Source: an uncultured Aquimarina sp.
GTDB lineage: Bacteria; Bacteroidota; Bacteroidia; Flavobacteriales; Flavobacteriaceae
Direction of reading: 5' to 3'
DNA: 64,000 nt
NCBI RefSeq assembly: GCF_947500065.1
Contig: NZ_CANMQT010000006.1
Coordinates: 248,215-312,214 of the forward strand
The notes under the pieces were generated by a model. The model saw only the letters and a list, made by a program, of their open reading frames with translations, searched no databases and was not told the DNA's origin. Made by a program: the position numbers and the translations under genes. Shown here piece after piece: positions 24,985 through 33,111 of this stretch; position 1 is the first letter of the stretch; every line of letters starts with the position of its first letter.

Positions 24985-26283
24985 TTATATCATAGAAACT
25001 CTTACTTTCTTCTTCTTCAATCTTGTATTTGTAACTTGTTCGATAACTTTCTTTGCTTTAGAAGCTTTGACCGCTACAAACGCACAATCAGGCTTGATTT
25101 CGATAATGCCCAATTCATCTTTACTGAGCTTACCTTGCTTAAAGAAAAGTCCGGCGATATCACCTTTGGAAATCTTATCACGTCGTCCTCCAGAAACAAA
25201 TAAAGTTTCCCAACCAGATGGGGTTGGAATAGAAGCATCTGCTAACACTTCTTCATCTAGATCTGTTATGAATTCCGGAAGTTCCTCGTTTTTCCATTGT
25301 AGAATATAAGCAGTTCCATCAGCATTCATTCTGGCGGTTCTACCATTTCTATGAGTAAATTCTTGGCTTTTAAGTGGTAGATGGTAATGAATAATATATT
25401 TGATTTCAGGAACATCAATTCCTCTTGCTGCCAGATCAGTAGCGATGATAATCTGATGTGTTCCGTTTCTGAACTTAATCAAAGCACGTTCTCTGTCCTT
25501 TTGTTCCATACCTCCATAAAAGCAACCGTGACTAATTTTATGTTCCTTTAGAAAGTCACTCACTCGCTGAATCGATTCTTTATAATTACAAAAGATAATT
25601 CCCGGTTGATTCCCGATATGACTTAATGCTTTTACTAATGTTGGAAGCTTATCTTTGGTTTCGGAGATGATTGTTTTTATTTGTAATTGAGAAGAAGCTT
25701 CATCCAGATAATCAATTTGTACTGGGTTTTGTAACCCTACGAAATCTGGTATTGCTACTTCTTGTGTTGCTGAGGTTAGTACTCTTTTTTGAATATTTGG
25801 TAATGCATCGATAATTTCTGTCATTTCTACTTCGAAACCGACCTCTAATGATTTGTCAAACTCATCTAGAACGATGGTGTTGATATGATCTACAGAAAAA
25901 CTATCACGTCTTAAACGATCCGCAACTCTACCAGGTGTTCCAATAAGAATCGCAGGTCGATGTCTTAGATCTAATTTATCCTGTGATCCCGATCGACCTC
26001 CATACACAGCATTCACCTTATAACCCGTACCCATATCTCTGGCTACTTGTTCTATCTGTATGGCTAATTCTCTGGATGGCACTAGCACCAACGTCTGTAT
26101 CTCTGCACAATCCGAATCTAATGCTGCAATTATAGGTAGTAAAAAGGCAACGGTTTTACCCGTTCCGGTAGGAGAGAGCAACACAACATTATCACTAGAT
26201 GAAATCGCTAGTTTAGCCTCTTCCTGCATAGGATTTAGGGTTGAGATTCCTAGTTTTTGTAATATATGTTGCTGATTTTTCAT
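24985..26283 (-). CDS. DEAD-box RNA helicase, DbpA-like
   Basis: ATP-dependent RNA helicase, probably acting in ribosome assembly. Numbered from a possible ATG at 26295, motif I is SPTGTGKT (41-48), Ia is LVPSRELAIQ, II is DEFD (144-147) rather than DEAD, III is SAT (175-177), and VI is HRNGRTARM. The last 75 residues (KGDIAGLFFKQGKLSKDELGIIEI onward) match the DbpA RNA-binding domain that recognises 23S rRNA, followed by a basic tail. ATG 26281-26283 (MKNQQHILQKLGI) is preferred because it starts just before the Q-motif region; 26295 is possible. The DEFD change keeps the metal-binding Asp-Glu. Confidence 0.92.
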   Translation of the reverse strand: MKNQQHILQKLGISTLNPMQEEAKLAISSSDNVVLLSPTGTGKTVAFLLPIIAALDSDCAEIQTLVLVPSRELAIQIEQVARDMGTGYKVNAVYGGRSGSQDKLDLRHRPAILIGTPGRVADRLRRDSFSVDHINTIVLDEFDKSLEVGFEVEMTEIIDALPNIQKRVLTSATQEVAIPDFVGLQNPVQIDYLDEASSQLQIKTIISETKDKLPTLVKALSHIGNQPGIIFCNYKESIQRVSDFLKEHKISHGCFYGGMEQKDRERALIKFRNGTHQIIIATDLAARGIDVPEIKYIIHYHLPLKSQEFTHRNGRTARMNADGTAYILQWKNEELPEFITDLDEEVLADASIPTPSGWETLFVSGGRRDKISKGDIAGLFFKQGKLSKDELGIIEIKPDCAFVAVKASKAKKVIEQVTNTRLKKKKVRVSMI

Positions 26284-26584
26284 AGTACTTGACATTCGAC
26301 AAAGGTACAGTTAAAAGAGAAATATGTGAATGTTTTTTTATCCCTTTGATAATTATTCAAGGTAAACTTAGAGAAGCGATTAAATTCATCAATCTATTTA
26401 GTTTTTCTGAATTATTGCGAATCATAATTGCTAGTGTTTTAGTATATGTTGCAATAATTTTTGATGTGTTATAAGAAGTGGAAGGAGAGTTTTTCACAGT
26501 GATACTCTTTTAATAGTATTTACTAAAAGATTCAAGTTAGTATTATAAATTAGTATTATTGAGTTATAAACTTTATTGTTAGAG

Positions 26585-29185
26585 TTAATCCATTCCTTGG
26601 AAAAAGAAATCTGTATTTTTTTCTTTTTCTTTTTCTTTTTCTACTTCCTGAATTAATTTTTCACAATTCTTTATATTATAAATTTGATTTTCAAGTGCAT
26701 TCGAATAAGAAACAATATACTTTGAATTATTTTCAACTATTTCTTTTACCGTTTTTGGTAATATATGGCAAGAAATATCATCAAGTTGTGTTTCGTATTT
26801 GATATTAAAACTCTTACTTTTTGTAGATTTAATTTTATTGATAGATATTAAACTATCTTTTTTCTTGAAAAGCAATGTTTTAAGAGGGAATTCTTTATTA
26901 ATATTTAAATAACAAACATGTTTTTTTGAATTTTTTGCATATCCTATTATAAATTCAATTGATTTAATTTTACATTCGAAATGCTTTTCTAACGACGATT
27001 GGTCGTCCATCAGTTTATTTATTACTTTTATAATTTCTTTGGTGCTATACTTAAAAAAAATAATTTTGCTATCGAATTGGTAATTTGCAATTTGTACGAT
27101 AATATCGAAGTTTTTGTGATTTTTATATTGGATAATAAAATTTTTATAAAAGGTTGAGTATTCTTTACACTTCTGGTAAAGTATATGTTTTCTGAAAGAT
27201 TTATAATCTATTTCATAACACATATCGATTATTCCAAAATACGATTTTGAATTTTCTCCATTATAGAGTTTATTTAAGATTTTACCCTGATTTTCTTTTG
27301 TGTCTCTACATATGAATTCTGAAGCAAAATACTCTTGTAGAGTTTTATGTGCCCATTTTAATTTCAATCCTTCCTTTTGGAAAATAGGTACATTACTAAT
27401 TATATCTAGTATAAACTTATTAGTATCGAACTTTACTCCAGGAAAAAAATTATTAGATTTTTTAATGTAACGCTCTAGCTCAGCATAGTTAAATTCTAAT
27501 TGATTTAATAAAGCAGTAAAGTAACCTAATCCTCTTAATATTTTGTGGAATTCGTAAAGGCTTAATCCTGATTCTTTTTCTCGCTCAAACCTATCTCCTT
27601 TGATTATGTCATGCGCTTGAAAAAGTGCTTCGAATACTTCCCAATAAAATTCTTGCTTTTGGAGAGGGATAGTTTCTCGATGTTCAAATTTTTTATAAAG
27701 TAAAGAAATTAATAACGGACTTTCTAAAAACTGAATTAGTTCTTCTCTATCGTCAGATTTAAGTTGAGAAATTAATTGAATTGATTTGGCATTATTATTC
27801 CCTATTTTTTTGATTAATTCATACGATTCCTCTGTTTTAAGTCTATCAATGCTAAATTCTTGAAAATTCCCAAAAGTTTTTAATGCATCTTCAGGGCGAG
27901 ATGTTATTATGAATAAATTATTATCTGCTTTTGCAATAAAATTAGTTAAATCACCTGTAACGCTTGTTTTGTTTTTTTTAGAAATTTCGTCATATCCGTC
28001 TAAAAAGAAAATGAAATTTCCTTGAGATATTAAATTTCTTGTAACGGATTTTTCTAATTCAACATTTAATGGTTCCAATTGCATTGTGATTTCATCGATA
28101 ATCGTATTCTTTTTACTTAAACTTCTTAGTTCTATAAAAATAGGAATCCCCTTATTTTTTAGTATACAGGATCTAAATAACCATTTCAGAATAGTTGATT
28201 TACCCATTCCACCTTGGTCACAAATCAATACTTTTTTATACTTAGGAATAAAGTTGTCAGAAAATTCGTAAGTCTTTATTTTAGTATGATTGTCAGATTC
28301 CTTTTTACACGTAAGTGTTAAAGGGTAATAATAGTCTTCTATTTTTTTTTGTTGATTTCCAAAAACTAGTGTCTGAGCTGAAGAATATCTGTTAAGAGCT
28401 TGCGATAGGTATGTTTTAAATCTGAATGAGAAATCTTTATGATCATTGAAAGGTATTTTATTTCCTTTAAGGCTATTTAATATAGGATCTAAATATGTTG
28501 TTATAATGTTTTCAATTAATGTATTATCGGTGGCTGTAAATATTTTAAAGTATGTTTTTGCTATAAGTGGATAATCTTGTAAATATAAATTGAGATCCTC
28601 AGGTATTATTTTATTTACTTTAATGTCTTTTACAAGTTTTTTTATTTCTTGGATTTTATCATCAATATTTATGTTTTTTAATAACTCATACTTCGATGCT
28701 ATTTCAGAGCATAATTTATTCAAATCTTCATTAATAATATTTCGATTAAAATCAGATAAATATCGAATTGCAGTATTAGCAAAACCAGTACTAGTAATAA
28801 AGTAATATGTAAAATTATTTTTATTAGGTATAAGATTTGGGTTTATAATAGCATGCAAAACAAATTTTAAGAATTCATTTATAATTTGTGGTTTGGTTAA
28901 TCTAGTCTTATATTTTTTACATTGTATTAAGCCATTAATTTTGCCCTTATAGTATAAAGTACAGTCGAATCCTTTTTCTCCAACCCCTGACATTAAATCG
29001 ATTTTATCAAATTTCCCAAAAAAATCTTTATCATCAAATTTGATTCTTTCTTTAAAAATATCGTAGCTCAAAACTTCGAATTCCCTATCAGTTATGTCAT
29101 TAAAAGGGAATTTTCCATTATAAATAATAGGTTTAGAAGCTTTGTTTTTAATTTCAGCAATTTTGGATTCTCTTATTTTTTGCAT
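26585..29185 (-). CDS. nuclease-NACHT protein, predicted NLR-type antiphage defence gene
   Basis: 866-residue protein. Residues about 30-140 form a Mrr-like PD-(D/E)xK nuclease domain: the helix REFEVLSYDIFKE, then GVGEKGFDCTLYYKG with Asp74, and GLIQCKKYK with Gln88 and Lys90. The middle is a NACHT NTPase with Walker A GGMGKST (325-331), Walker B FIFFLDGYDE (391-400) and sensor FIITSRPE (425-432). The NACHT-associated helical part ends in KWAHKTLQEYFASEFI (610-625). About 240 C-terminal residues of unknown fold follow, possibly the sensor. This matches bacterial NACHT (bNACHT) or STAND defence proteins in which the C-terminus senses a phage product and the nuclease destroys DNA. The gene stands alone and is visibly richer in A and T than its neighbours, which suggests acquisition. 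Defence activity is inferred, not shown. Confidence 0.85.
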   Translation of the reverse strand: MQKIRESKIAEIKNKASKPIIYNGKFPFNDITDREFEVLSYDIFKERIKFDDKDFFGKFDKIDLMSGVGEKGFDCTLYYKGKINGLIQCKKYKTRLTKPQIINEFLKFVLHAIINPNLIPNKNNFTYYFITSTGFANTAIRYLSDFNRNIINEDLNKLCSEIASKYELLKNINIDDKIQEIKKLVKDIKVNKIIPEDLNLYLQDYPLIAKTYFKIFTATDNTLIENIITTYLDPILNSLKGNKIPFNDHKDFSFRFKTYLSQALNRYSSAQTLVFGNQQKKIEDYYYPLTLTCKKESDNHTKIKTYEFSDNFIPKYKKVLICDQGGMGKSTILKWLFRSCILKNKGIPIFIELRSLSKKNTIIDEITMQLEPLNVELEKSVTRNLISQGNFIFFLDGYDEISKKNKTSVTGDLTNFIAKADNNLFIITSRPEDALKTFGNFQEFSIDRLKTEESYELIKKIGNNNAKSIQLISQLKSDDREELIQFLESPLLISLLYKKFEHRETIPLQKQEFYWEVFEALFQAHDIIKGDRFEREKESGLSLYEFHKILRGLGYFTALLNQLEFNYAELERYIKKSNNFFPGVKFDTNKFILDIISNVPIFQKEGLKLKWAHKTLQEYFASEFICRDTKENQGKILNKLYNGENSKSYFGIIDMCYEIDYKSFRKHILYQKCKEYSTFYKNFIIQYKNHKNFDIIVQIANYQFDSKIIFFKYSTKEIIKVINKLMDDQSSLEKHFECKIKSIEFIIGYAKNSKKHVCYLNINKEFPLKTLLFKKKDSLISINKIKSTKSKSFNIKYETQLDDISCHILPKTVKEIVENNSKYIVSYSNALENQIYNIKNCEKLIQEVEKEKEKEKNTDFFFQGMD

Positions 29186-29220
29186 TTTTATATATTTTTA
29201 AAGCATTTTTTCTCCAATAC

Positions 29221-29228
29221 CAAACCTA
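29221..29228 (-). promoter_or_regulatory. -7 promoter box for the NACHT gene
   Basis: The minus strand reads TAGGTTTG, a perfect TAnnTTTG match, 35 bp upstream of the start codon at 29185. No TTG is found at the -33 spacing, so expression may need an activator or be weak. Confidence 0.4.
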
Positions 29229-29301
29229 ACTCAACTTCCTGAATTTCCTTTACGGAAAACCACAATAAGGTAGTCTTGCTACAAATAACGGTATAATGCA
29301 A

Positions 29302-29601
29302 TGTTGATAATGGATGGGGTAAGTGCAGCTAAACTAATAATTATTTTTGGTTATCAACAATATAACTGTGTTTTAATGGGATTTTTCCCTCAAAATTGTT
29401 AATAACCATCAATGTTCACAGTTTTTTGTTCATAAACCGGATGTTTTTAACAGTTCAACTTAGGTTATCAACAATTTTTGTAGGAAAATAATACTTATAA
29501 ACATTTTTATTAACATTTTTTCTGCTTTTAATCGATTAAAATGAGTTTTACATATAATTATTAACACTAACTTGCTGATAATGTTGATTATATGTTAATA
29601 A
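29302..29601. repeat. cluster of seven DnaA-box-like 9-mers (TTATYAACA)
   Basis: TTATCAACA or TTATTAACA occurs at 29302-29310 (-), 29351-29359 (+), 29397-29405 (-), 29465-29473 (+), 29507-29515 (+), 29558-29566 (+) and 29593-29601 (-). A further near match, TTATAAACA, lies at 29495-29503. The sites differ from the classical DnaA box TTATCCACA at position 6, or at positions 5 and 6. Their density is far above what random AT-rich DNA should give. Candidate roles are replication origin, DnaA-titration site, or operator array for one of the flanking genes. Confidence 0.55.
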
Positions 29602-29614
29602 CTTCGTATATTTA
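29584..29614 (+). promoter_or_regulatory. promoter of the tiny transcription unit
   Basis: TTG (29584-29586), a 20-nt spacer and TATATTTA (29607-29614) resemble the Bacteroidota consensus with one mismatch in the last base of the -7 box. Transcription would start near 29621, just before the 32-codon frame, and the last TTATYAACA site overlaps the promoter spacer. Confidence 0.5.
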
Positions 29615-29642
29615 CATCAGTTAAACCTTAAATCACACAGTT

Positions 29643-29741
29643 ATGAATCATCTTTATTCTTCTATTGAGCTTATCTTAAAAAGTACAGTTTCTTTTTTAA
29701 GAGACCTTCCCGGCGCATCTCGCTATGCGATCCGTAAATAA
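29643..29741 (+). CDS. tiny frame of 32 codons, or part of a small RNA
   Basis: ATG at 29643 opens a frame beginning MNHLYSSIELILKSTVSFLR and ending LPGASRYAIRK, stop at 29739-29741. It is not recognised. It is listed because it lies in a self-contained unit of about 190 nt with a plausible promoter (29584-29614) and a strong terminator (29777-29808). A hairpin CGCAT-ctcgct-ATGCG sits near its 3' end. It may be a small membrane-active or leader peptide, or the frame may be incidental to a structured small RNA. Confidence 0.35.
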   Translation: MNHLYSSIELILKSTVSFLRDLPGASRYAIRK

Positions 29742-29776
29742 TAATAAATTGTTTAGTGTAGTTTATAAATAGTAAG

Positions 29777-29808
29777 AGAGGTTGCTCCCATAAGCAACCT
29801 CTTTTTTG
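29777..29808 (+). terminator. strong terminator of the tiny transcription unit
   Basis: AGAGGTTGCT (29777-29786) and AGCAACCTCT (29793-29802) form a perfect 10-bp stem with a 6-nt loop, followed by a T-run. No long plus-strand gene lies upstream, so it must serve the short unit that starts near 29621. Confidence 0.85.
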
Positions 29809-29951
29809 CATATACAACACATAATAATTTATTACCTGTAACAATTATCGTTTCAAAGCAGCGCTTTGTAAACCTTTTTTCACCAGTATAAGATTTGTTT
29901 TGCGTTAAAAAATCTTGAAGCCTTGGAAAGGTTTTAGTAAAATAAATCTGG

Positions 29952-29975
29952 TTTTATCTGCTTAAGCAGATAAAA
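29952..29975. repeat. perfect 24-nt palindrome
   Basis: TTTTATCTGCTT and its exact reverse complement AAGCAGATAAAA abut without a spacer. It could be a bidirectional terminator core or an operator; no gene end is adjacent, so its role is open. Confidence 0.5.
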
Positions 29976-30205
29976 ATACCTTGAAAAAAGCGTCTTTTCT
30001 TTTGTTTCGTTTTCTTTGGACGAACAAAGAAAATGAAAAGGTAGAGTTGTGGTAAATTGATTTAACAGAGTTAAGAATATTATTTAAAACTAAATAGGTT
30101 TCAAAATCTGTTTATCCTGAAGTTTATTATTATCTCGGTGATAACATCTATAAGGCTTGCTCAATACCTAAATATTTTGTTCTTTCGCTATTATAGCCAG
30201 ACACA

Positions 30206-30778
30206 TTGAAAGATTTAGAACAAAAAATACGCTCTTTTACGCCAGTTAGTGACTCTGATATGGAGTTTGGACTTCAATTCTACAAAAGGGAGGAGTTAAA
30301 AAAAGGGAGTCACCTTATACAACCTGGTCAATACATTCACGATTTTTATTTCATGAAACAAGGCTGTGTAACCTATTATACGATAGAAGATGGAATAACA
30401 AGGGTCATGGAATTTTTCACAGATGGTTCTTTTTTTACAGATTTATATCCATATATAGAAGAAATCCCTTCAGAATCATATTTAGAAGTAACAGAAGATT
30501 CTGTTGTGTATACCATTTCTAAGTCTGATGCATTAAAAGTCTTTGATCACTCCCATGCGTTAGAACGTTTTGGAAGATTGTCTATGCAAAAAGCATTTAT
30601 TAATAATTTCCAGCGGATGAATAGGATCAAAAACCTTTCTAATCAAGAACGTTACTTACAGTTATTAGAGAGACGCCCATCTCTTTTTCAGCGTGTTCCG
30701 CAATATCTTATTGCTTCTTATCTAGGGTTAACTCCCGTAGGACTTTCTAAAATCAGAAAAAGATTGAGTAAGCAATAG
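30206..30778 (+). CDS. Crp/Fnr family transcriptional regulator
   Basis: 190-residue regulator. The N-terminal cyclic-nucleotide-binding-like domain (about 20-120) shows KKGSHLIQPGQYIHDFYFMKQGCVTYYT and VMEFFTDGSFFTDLY; it lacks Fnr-type Fe-S cysteines. The C-terminal helix-turn-helix is in YLIASYLGLTPVGLSKIRKRL, followed almost directly by the end. The start is TTG at 30206, since an in-frame TAG lies at 30194-30196 and the first ATG (residue 19) would remove the start of the domain. Targets are unknown; it lies upstream of the catabolic cluster on the same strand with a 362-bp gap. Confidence 0.88.
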   Translation: MKDLEQKIRSFTPVSDSDMEFGLQFYKREELKKGSHLIQPGQYIHDFYFMKQGCVTYYTIEDGITRVMEFFTDGSFFTDLYPYIEEIPSESYLEVTEDSVVYTISKSDALKVFDHSHALERFGRLSMQKAFINNFQRMNRIKNLSNQERYLQLLERRPSLFQRVPQYLIASYLGLTPVGLSKIRKRLSKQ

Positions 30779-31140
30779 CCGAAATTCATTATTTCTATCC
30801 TTAGCTTTTTTTTTCAGCGTATTGTAGTGATAACATCCCTCTAAATCTCCCTTCTAAGAGAGACTTTTTTGTATCCTTCCTTTGAAGGAAGGACTAAGGA
30901 TGGATGTTTTTTAATGAATTATTATTTCTCTACTACTTCCCATTCTGTCACCTCGAGCGGAGACGAGAGGTTATGTATGCTTAAGGTGTTTTTAGAAGCT
31001 ATTTTTTAGATGTTTTTTTTATAACTAAAACCAAAGAAAATCTTAAAATTCGTATTTATTAAACCAGTTTAATTAGAATCTACTAAATATTCACGAAATT
31101 TATTGTGTTGTCAATAATCAACTTCTTAAAACTTCAAAGA
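30779..31140. other. intergenic region with two repeat families before the catabolic cluster
   Basis: This gap holds a CTCCCTTC-type element with the hairpin CCTTCC-tttgaa-GGAAGG (30875-30892) and the tail GACTAAGGATGG (30891-30902), then a CACCTCGAGCGGAGACGAGAGG element (30949-30970), then AT-rich DNA that must hold the promoter of the first acyl-CoA dehydrogenase gene. No perfect TAnnTTTG box was found. Confidence 0.5.
30945..30970. repeat. intergenic palindromic repeat, CACCTCGAG family (copy 3)
   Basis: CTGTCACCTCGAGCG followed by GAGACGAGAGG is closely similar to the elements at 24646-24694 and 24852-24876. It forms a short hairpin with CCTC and GAGG arms. Non-coding. Confidence 0.65.
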
Positions 31141-32955
31141 ATGGCTAAAGAATATATAGATATAGATACCCTAAAATACCTTTTGTATGATGTTCATCAA
31201 TTAAAAGAGGTGCTACAGCAAGATCGTTTTGCAGATCATGATAAAGAATCTCTTAATTTGTTTTTAGATTCAGTTAAAGAATTCTCGGATCGCGAATTGT
31301 TTCCTTATATTAAGGAAATGGACGAAAATCCCGCGTATCATAAAGATGGTGGTGTAGTGGTTCATAAACAGGTAGAAGTGATGATGAAAAAAGGAGGGGA
31401 GATGGGACTCATTTCCGGAACCTTTGATTATGATGCAGGAGGATTACAGTTACCAATGATGATCTATACAGCATCTGCTTTTATTCAAGATGCTGCTAAT
31501 AATCATTTACCAGGATATGTAGGACTAACATTAGGAGCTGCAGAATTGATTATTCATTTTGCTAGTAAAGAATTAAATGACACCTATGTTCCTAATATGC
31601 TTTCTGGAAATTGGGGAGGTACTATGTGTTTAACAGAACCGCAAGCAGGGAGCTCTTTATCAGATGTGGTTACTAAAGCAACACCTCAAGAAGATGGTTC
31701 TTATAAAATATTAGGACAAAAAATATTTATTTCTGGTGGGGATCATCAATATGCTGAGAATTTTGTACACTTGGTTTTAGCTCGTATCGAAGGAGCACCA
31801 GCCGGAACCAAAGGAATATCCTTATTTATTGTACCTAAAAAACGGCCTGATGGAAATGGAGGTTTGATAGCAAATGATGTAACTACCGTTGCAGATTTCC
31901 AAAAAATGGGACAACGAGGTTATTGCACAACTCACCTGGGCTTTGGGGATGCAGATGATTGTAAAGGTTGGTTAGTAGGAGAAGCTCATCAAGGTCTTAA
32001 ATATATGTTTTTGATGATGAATGGCGCTCGTATTGCAGTAGGAAGAGGTGCCGCGGCAATTGCCACAGCGGCATATCAAGCTTCATTACAATATGCAAAA
32101 GAACGTCCACAAGGGAGAAAACTAGCCAGTACTGGTAAGAAAGATCCAGAGCAAGGACAAACCTTAATTATAAACCATCCGGATGTTCGTAGAATGTTAT
32201 TATTACAAAAGGTAATAGCAGAAGGTTCTTTGAGTTTGGTGTTATTAGCATCAAAATATTACGATTTTAAACAAACATTAGAGGACAAAGCCGAAAAAGA
32301 AAAGTATAGCCTATTATTGGAATTGATTATACCTATGGTGAAAACATATCCATCAGATATGGGAGCACATGCGGTTTCTAATGGGTTACAAGTATTAGGA
32401 GGTTATGGATTCTGTTCAGATTTCATACTACAACAATACCATAGAGATATTCGTATTTTTCCTATATATGAAGGCACAACCGGTATACAATCTCAAGATT
32501 TATTAGGAAGAAAACTCCTGATGGAAAACGGAAAAGCATTAGAACTACTTAATAATGAAATAATGCAAACCATCAGACAAGCCTCAAAATTTGATGATCT
32601 AAAAAAATATGCTAACGCATTAGGCGAAAAACTACTATTGACTCAAAAAGTAATCGGGTTCTTAGTTGGTTTTGCTAAAGAAGGAGATTATCAACGTTTC
32701 TTGTCAGATGCAACACCTTTTATGGAATTCTTTAGTAACATTACAATGGCGTGGATATGGTTAGATATGGCAACGAATGCTAAAAATGCAATTGTTACAG
32801 GAAAAAATACGTATTCCGAAGAGTTTTATGAAAGTAAGATTCACGCTATGAAGTTCTATTTTAAATATGAATTACCTAAAACAAGTGGTCTTGCTGAAAT
32901 TCTGATGGATGAGGAAGTATTAACAATCGCAGGAGAGAAAGAGGTTTTTAACTAA
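31141..32955 (+). CDS. acyl-CoA dehydrogenase (long form with C-terminal extension)
   Basis: FAD-dependent acyl-CoA dehydrogenase of 604 residues from ATG 31141; a GTG at 31105 would add 12 unlikely residues. Substrate-binding and FAD segments include GGTMCLTEPQAGSSLSDV, QKIFISGGDHQYAENFVHL, GKDPEQ-like KKDPEQGQTLIINHPDVRRML, and QVLGGYGFCSDFILQQYHRD, followed by RIFPIYEGTTGIQSQDLLGRK. The last 120 residues match the acetyl-CoA dehydrogenase C-terminal-like domain found in long members. It is the first gene of the twelve-gene catabolic cluster and would introduce a 2,3 double bond in an acyl-CoA. Confidence 0.93.
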   Translation: MAKEYIDIDTLKYLLYDVHQLKEVLQQDRFADHDKESLNLFLDSVKEFSDRELFPYIKEMDENPAYHKDGGVVVHKQVEVMMKKGGEMGLISGTFDYDAGGLQLPMMIYTASAFIQDAANNHLPGYVGLTLGAAELIIHFASKELNDTYVPNMLSGNWGGTMCLTEPQAGSSLSDVVTKATPQEDGSYKILGQKIFISGGDHQYAENFVHLVLARIEGAPAGTKGISLFIVPKKRPDGNGGLIANDVTTVADFQKMGQRGYCTTHLGFGDADDCKGWLVGEAHQGLKYMFLMMNGARIAVGRGAAAIATAAYQASLQYAKERPQGRKLASTGKKDPEQGQTLIINHPDVRRMLLLQKVIAEGSLSLVLLASKYYDFKQTLEDKAEKEKYSLLLELIIPMVKTYPSDMGAHAVSNGLQVLGGYGFCSDFILQQYHRDIRIFPIYEGTTGIQSQDLLGRKLLMENGKALELLNNEIMQTIRQASKFDDLKKYANALGEKLLLTQKVIGFLVGFAKEGDYQRFLSDATPFMEFFSNITMAWIWLDMATNAKNAIVTGKNTYSEEFYESKIHAMKFYFKYELPKTSGLAEILMDEEVLTIAGEKEVFN

Positions 32956-33111
32956 CTATTGAAGCATTTATAAAATTAATTACACAAACATTTTATCATT
33001 TCTCCCTTGGGGAGAAACAAGAATGAGGGATAATTTGCATAATGTTTAATTAATTTTTAGTTTCAACATTGAATCATTTTATCATTAAAAAATTAATTCA
33101 TTAACTACATA

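Larger units (their letters stand above)
29186..30205. other. 1-kb region without a large gene: 9-mer cluster, tiny transcription unit, palindromes
   Basis: Between the NACHT gene and the Crp/Fnr-family gene no long frame is supported. From left to right it holds a -7 box for the NACHT gene, seven TTATYAACA sites, a tiny transcription unit with promoter and terminator, a perfect 24-nt palindrome (29952-29975), and an inverted repeat around CGTTTTCTTTG/CAAAGAAAATG (30009-30034) of a type common in Bacteroidota intergenic DNA. The remaining sequence shows nothing further I can support. Confidence 0.6.

Noticed and set aside
26289..26474. 61-codon plus-strand frame between the helicase and NACHT genes
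   Set aside because: No promoter, no family, phenylalanine/isoleucine-rich as expected from AT-rich non-coding DNA, and it overlaps the start of the helicase gene.
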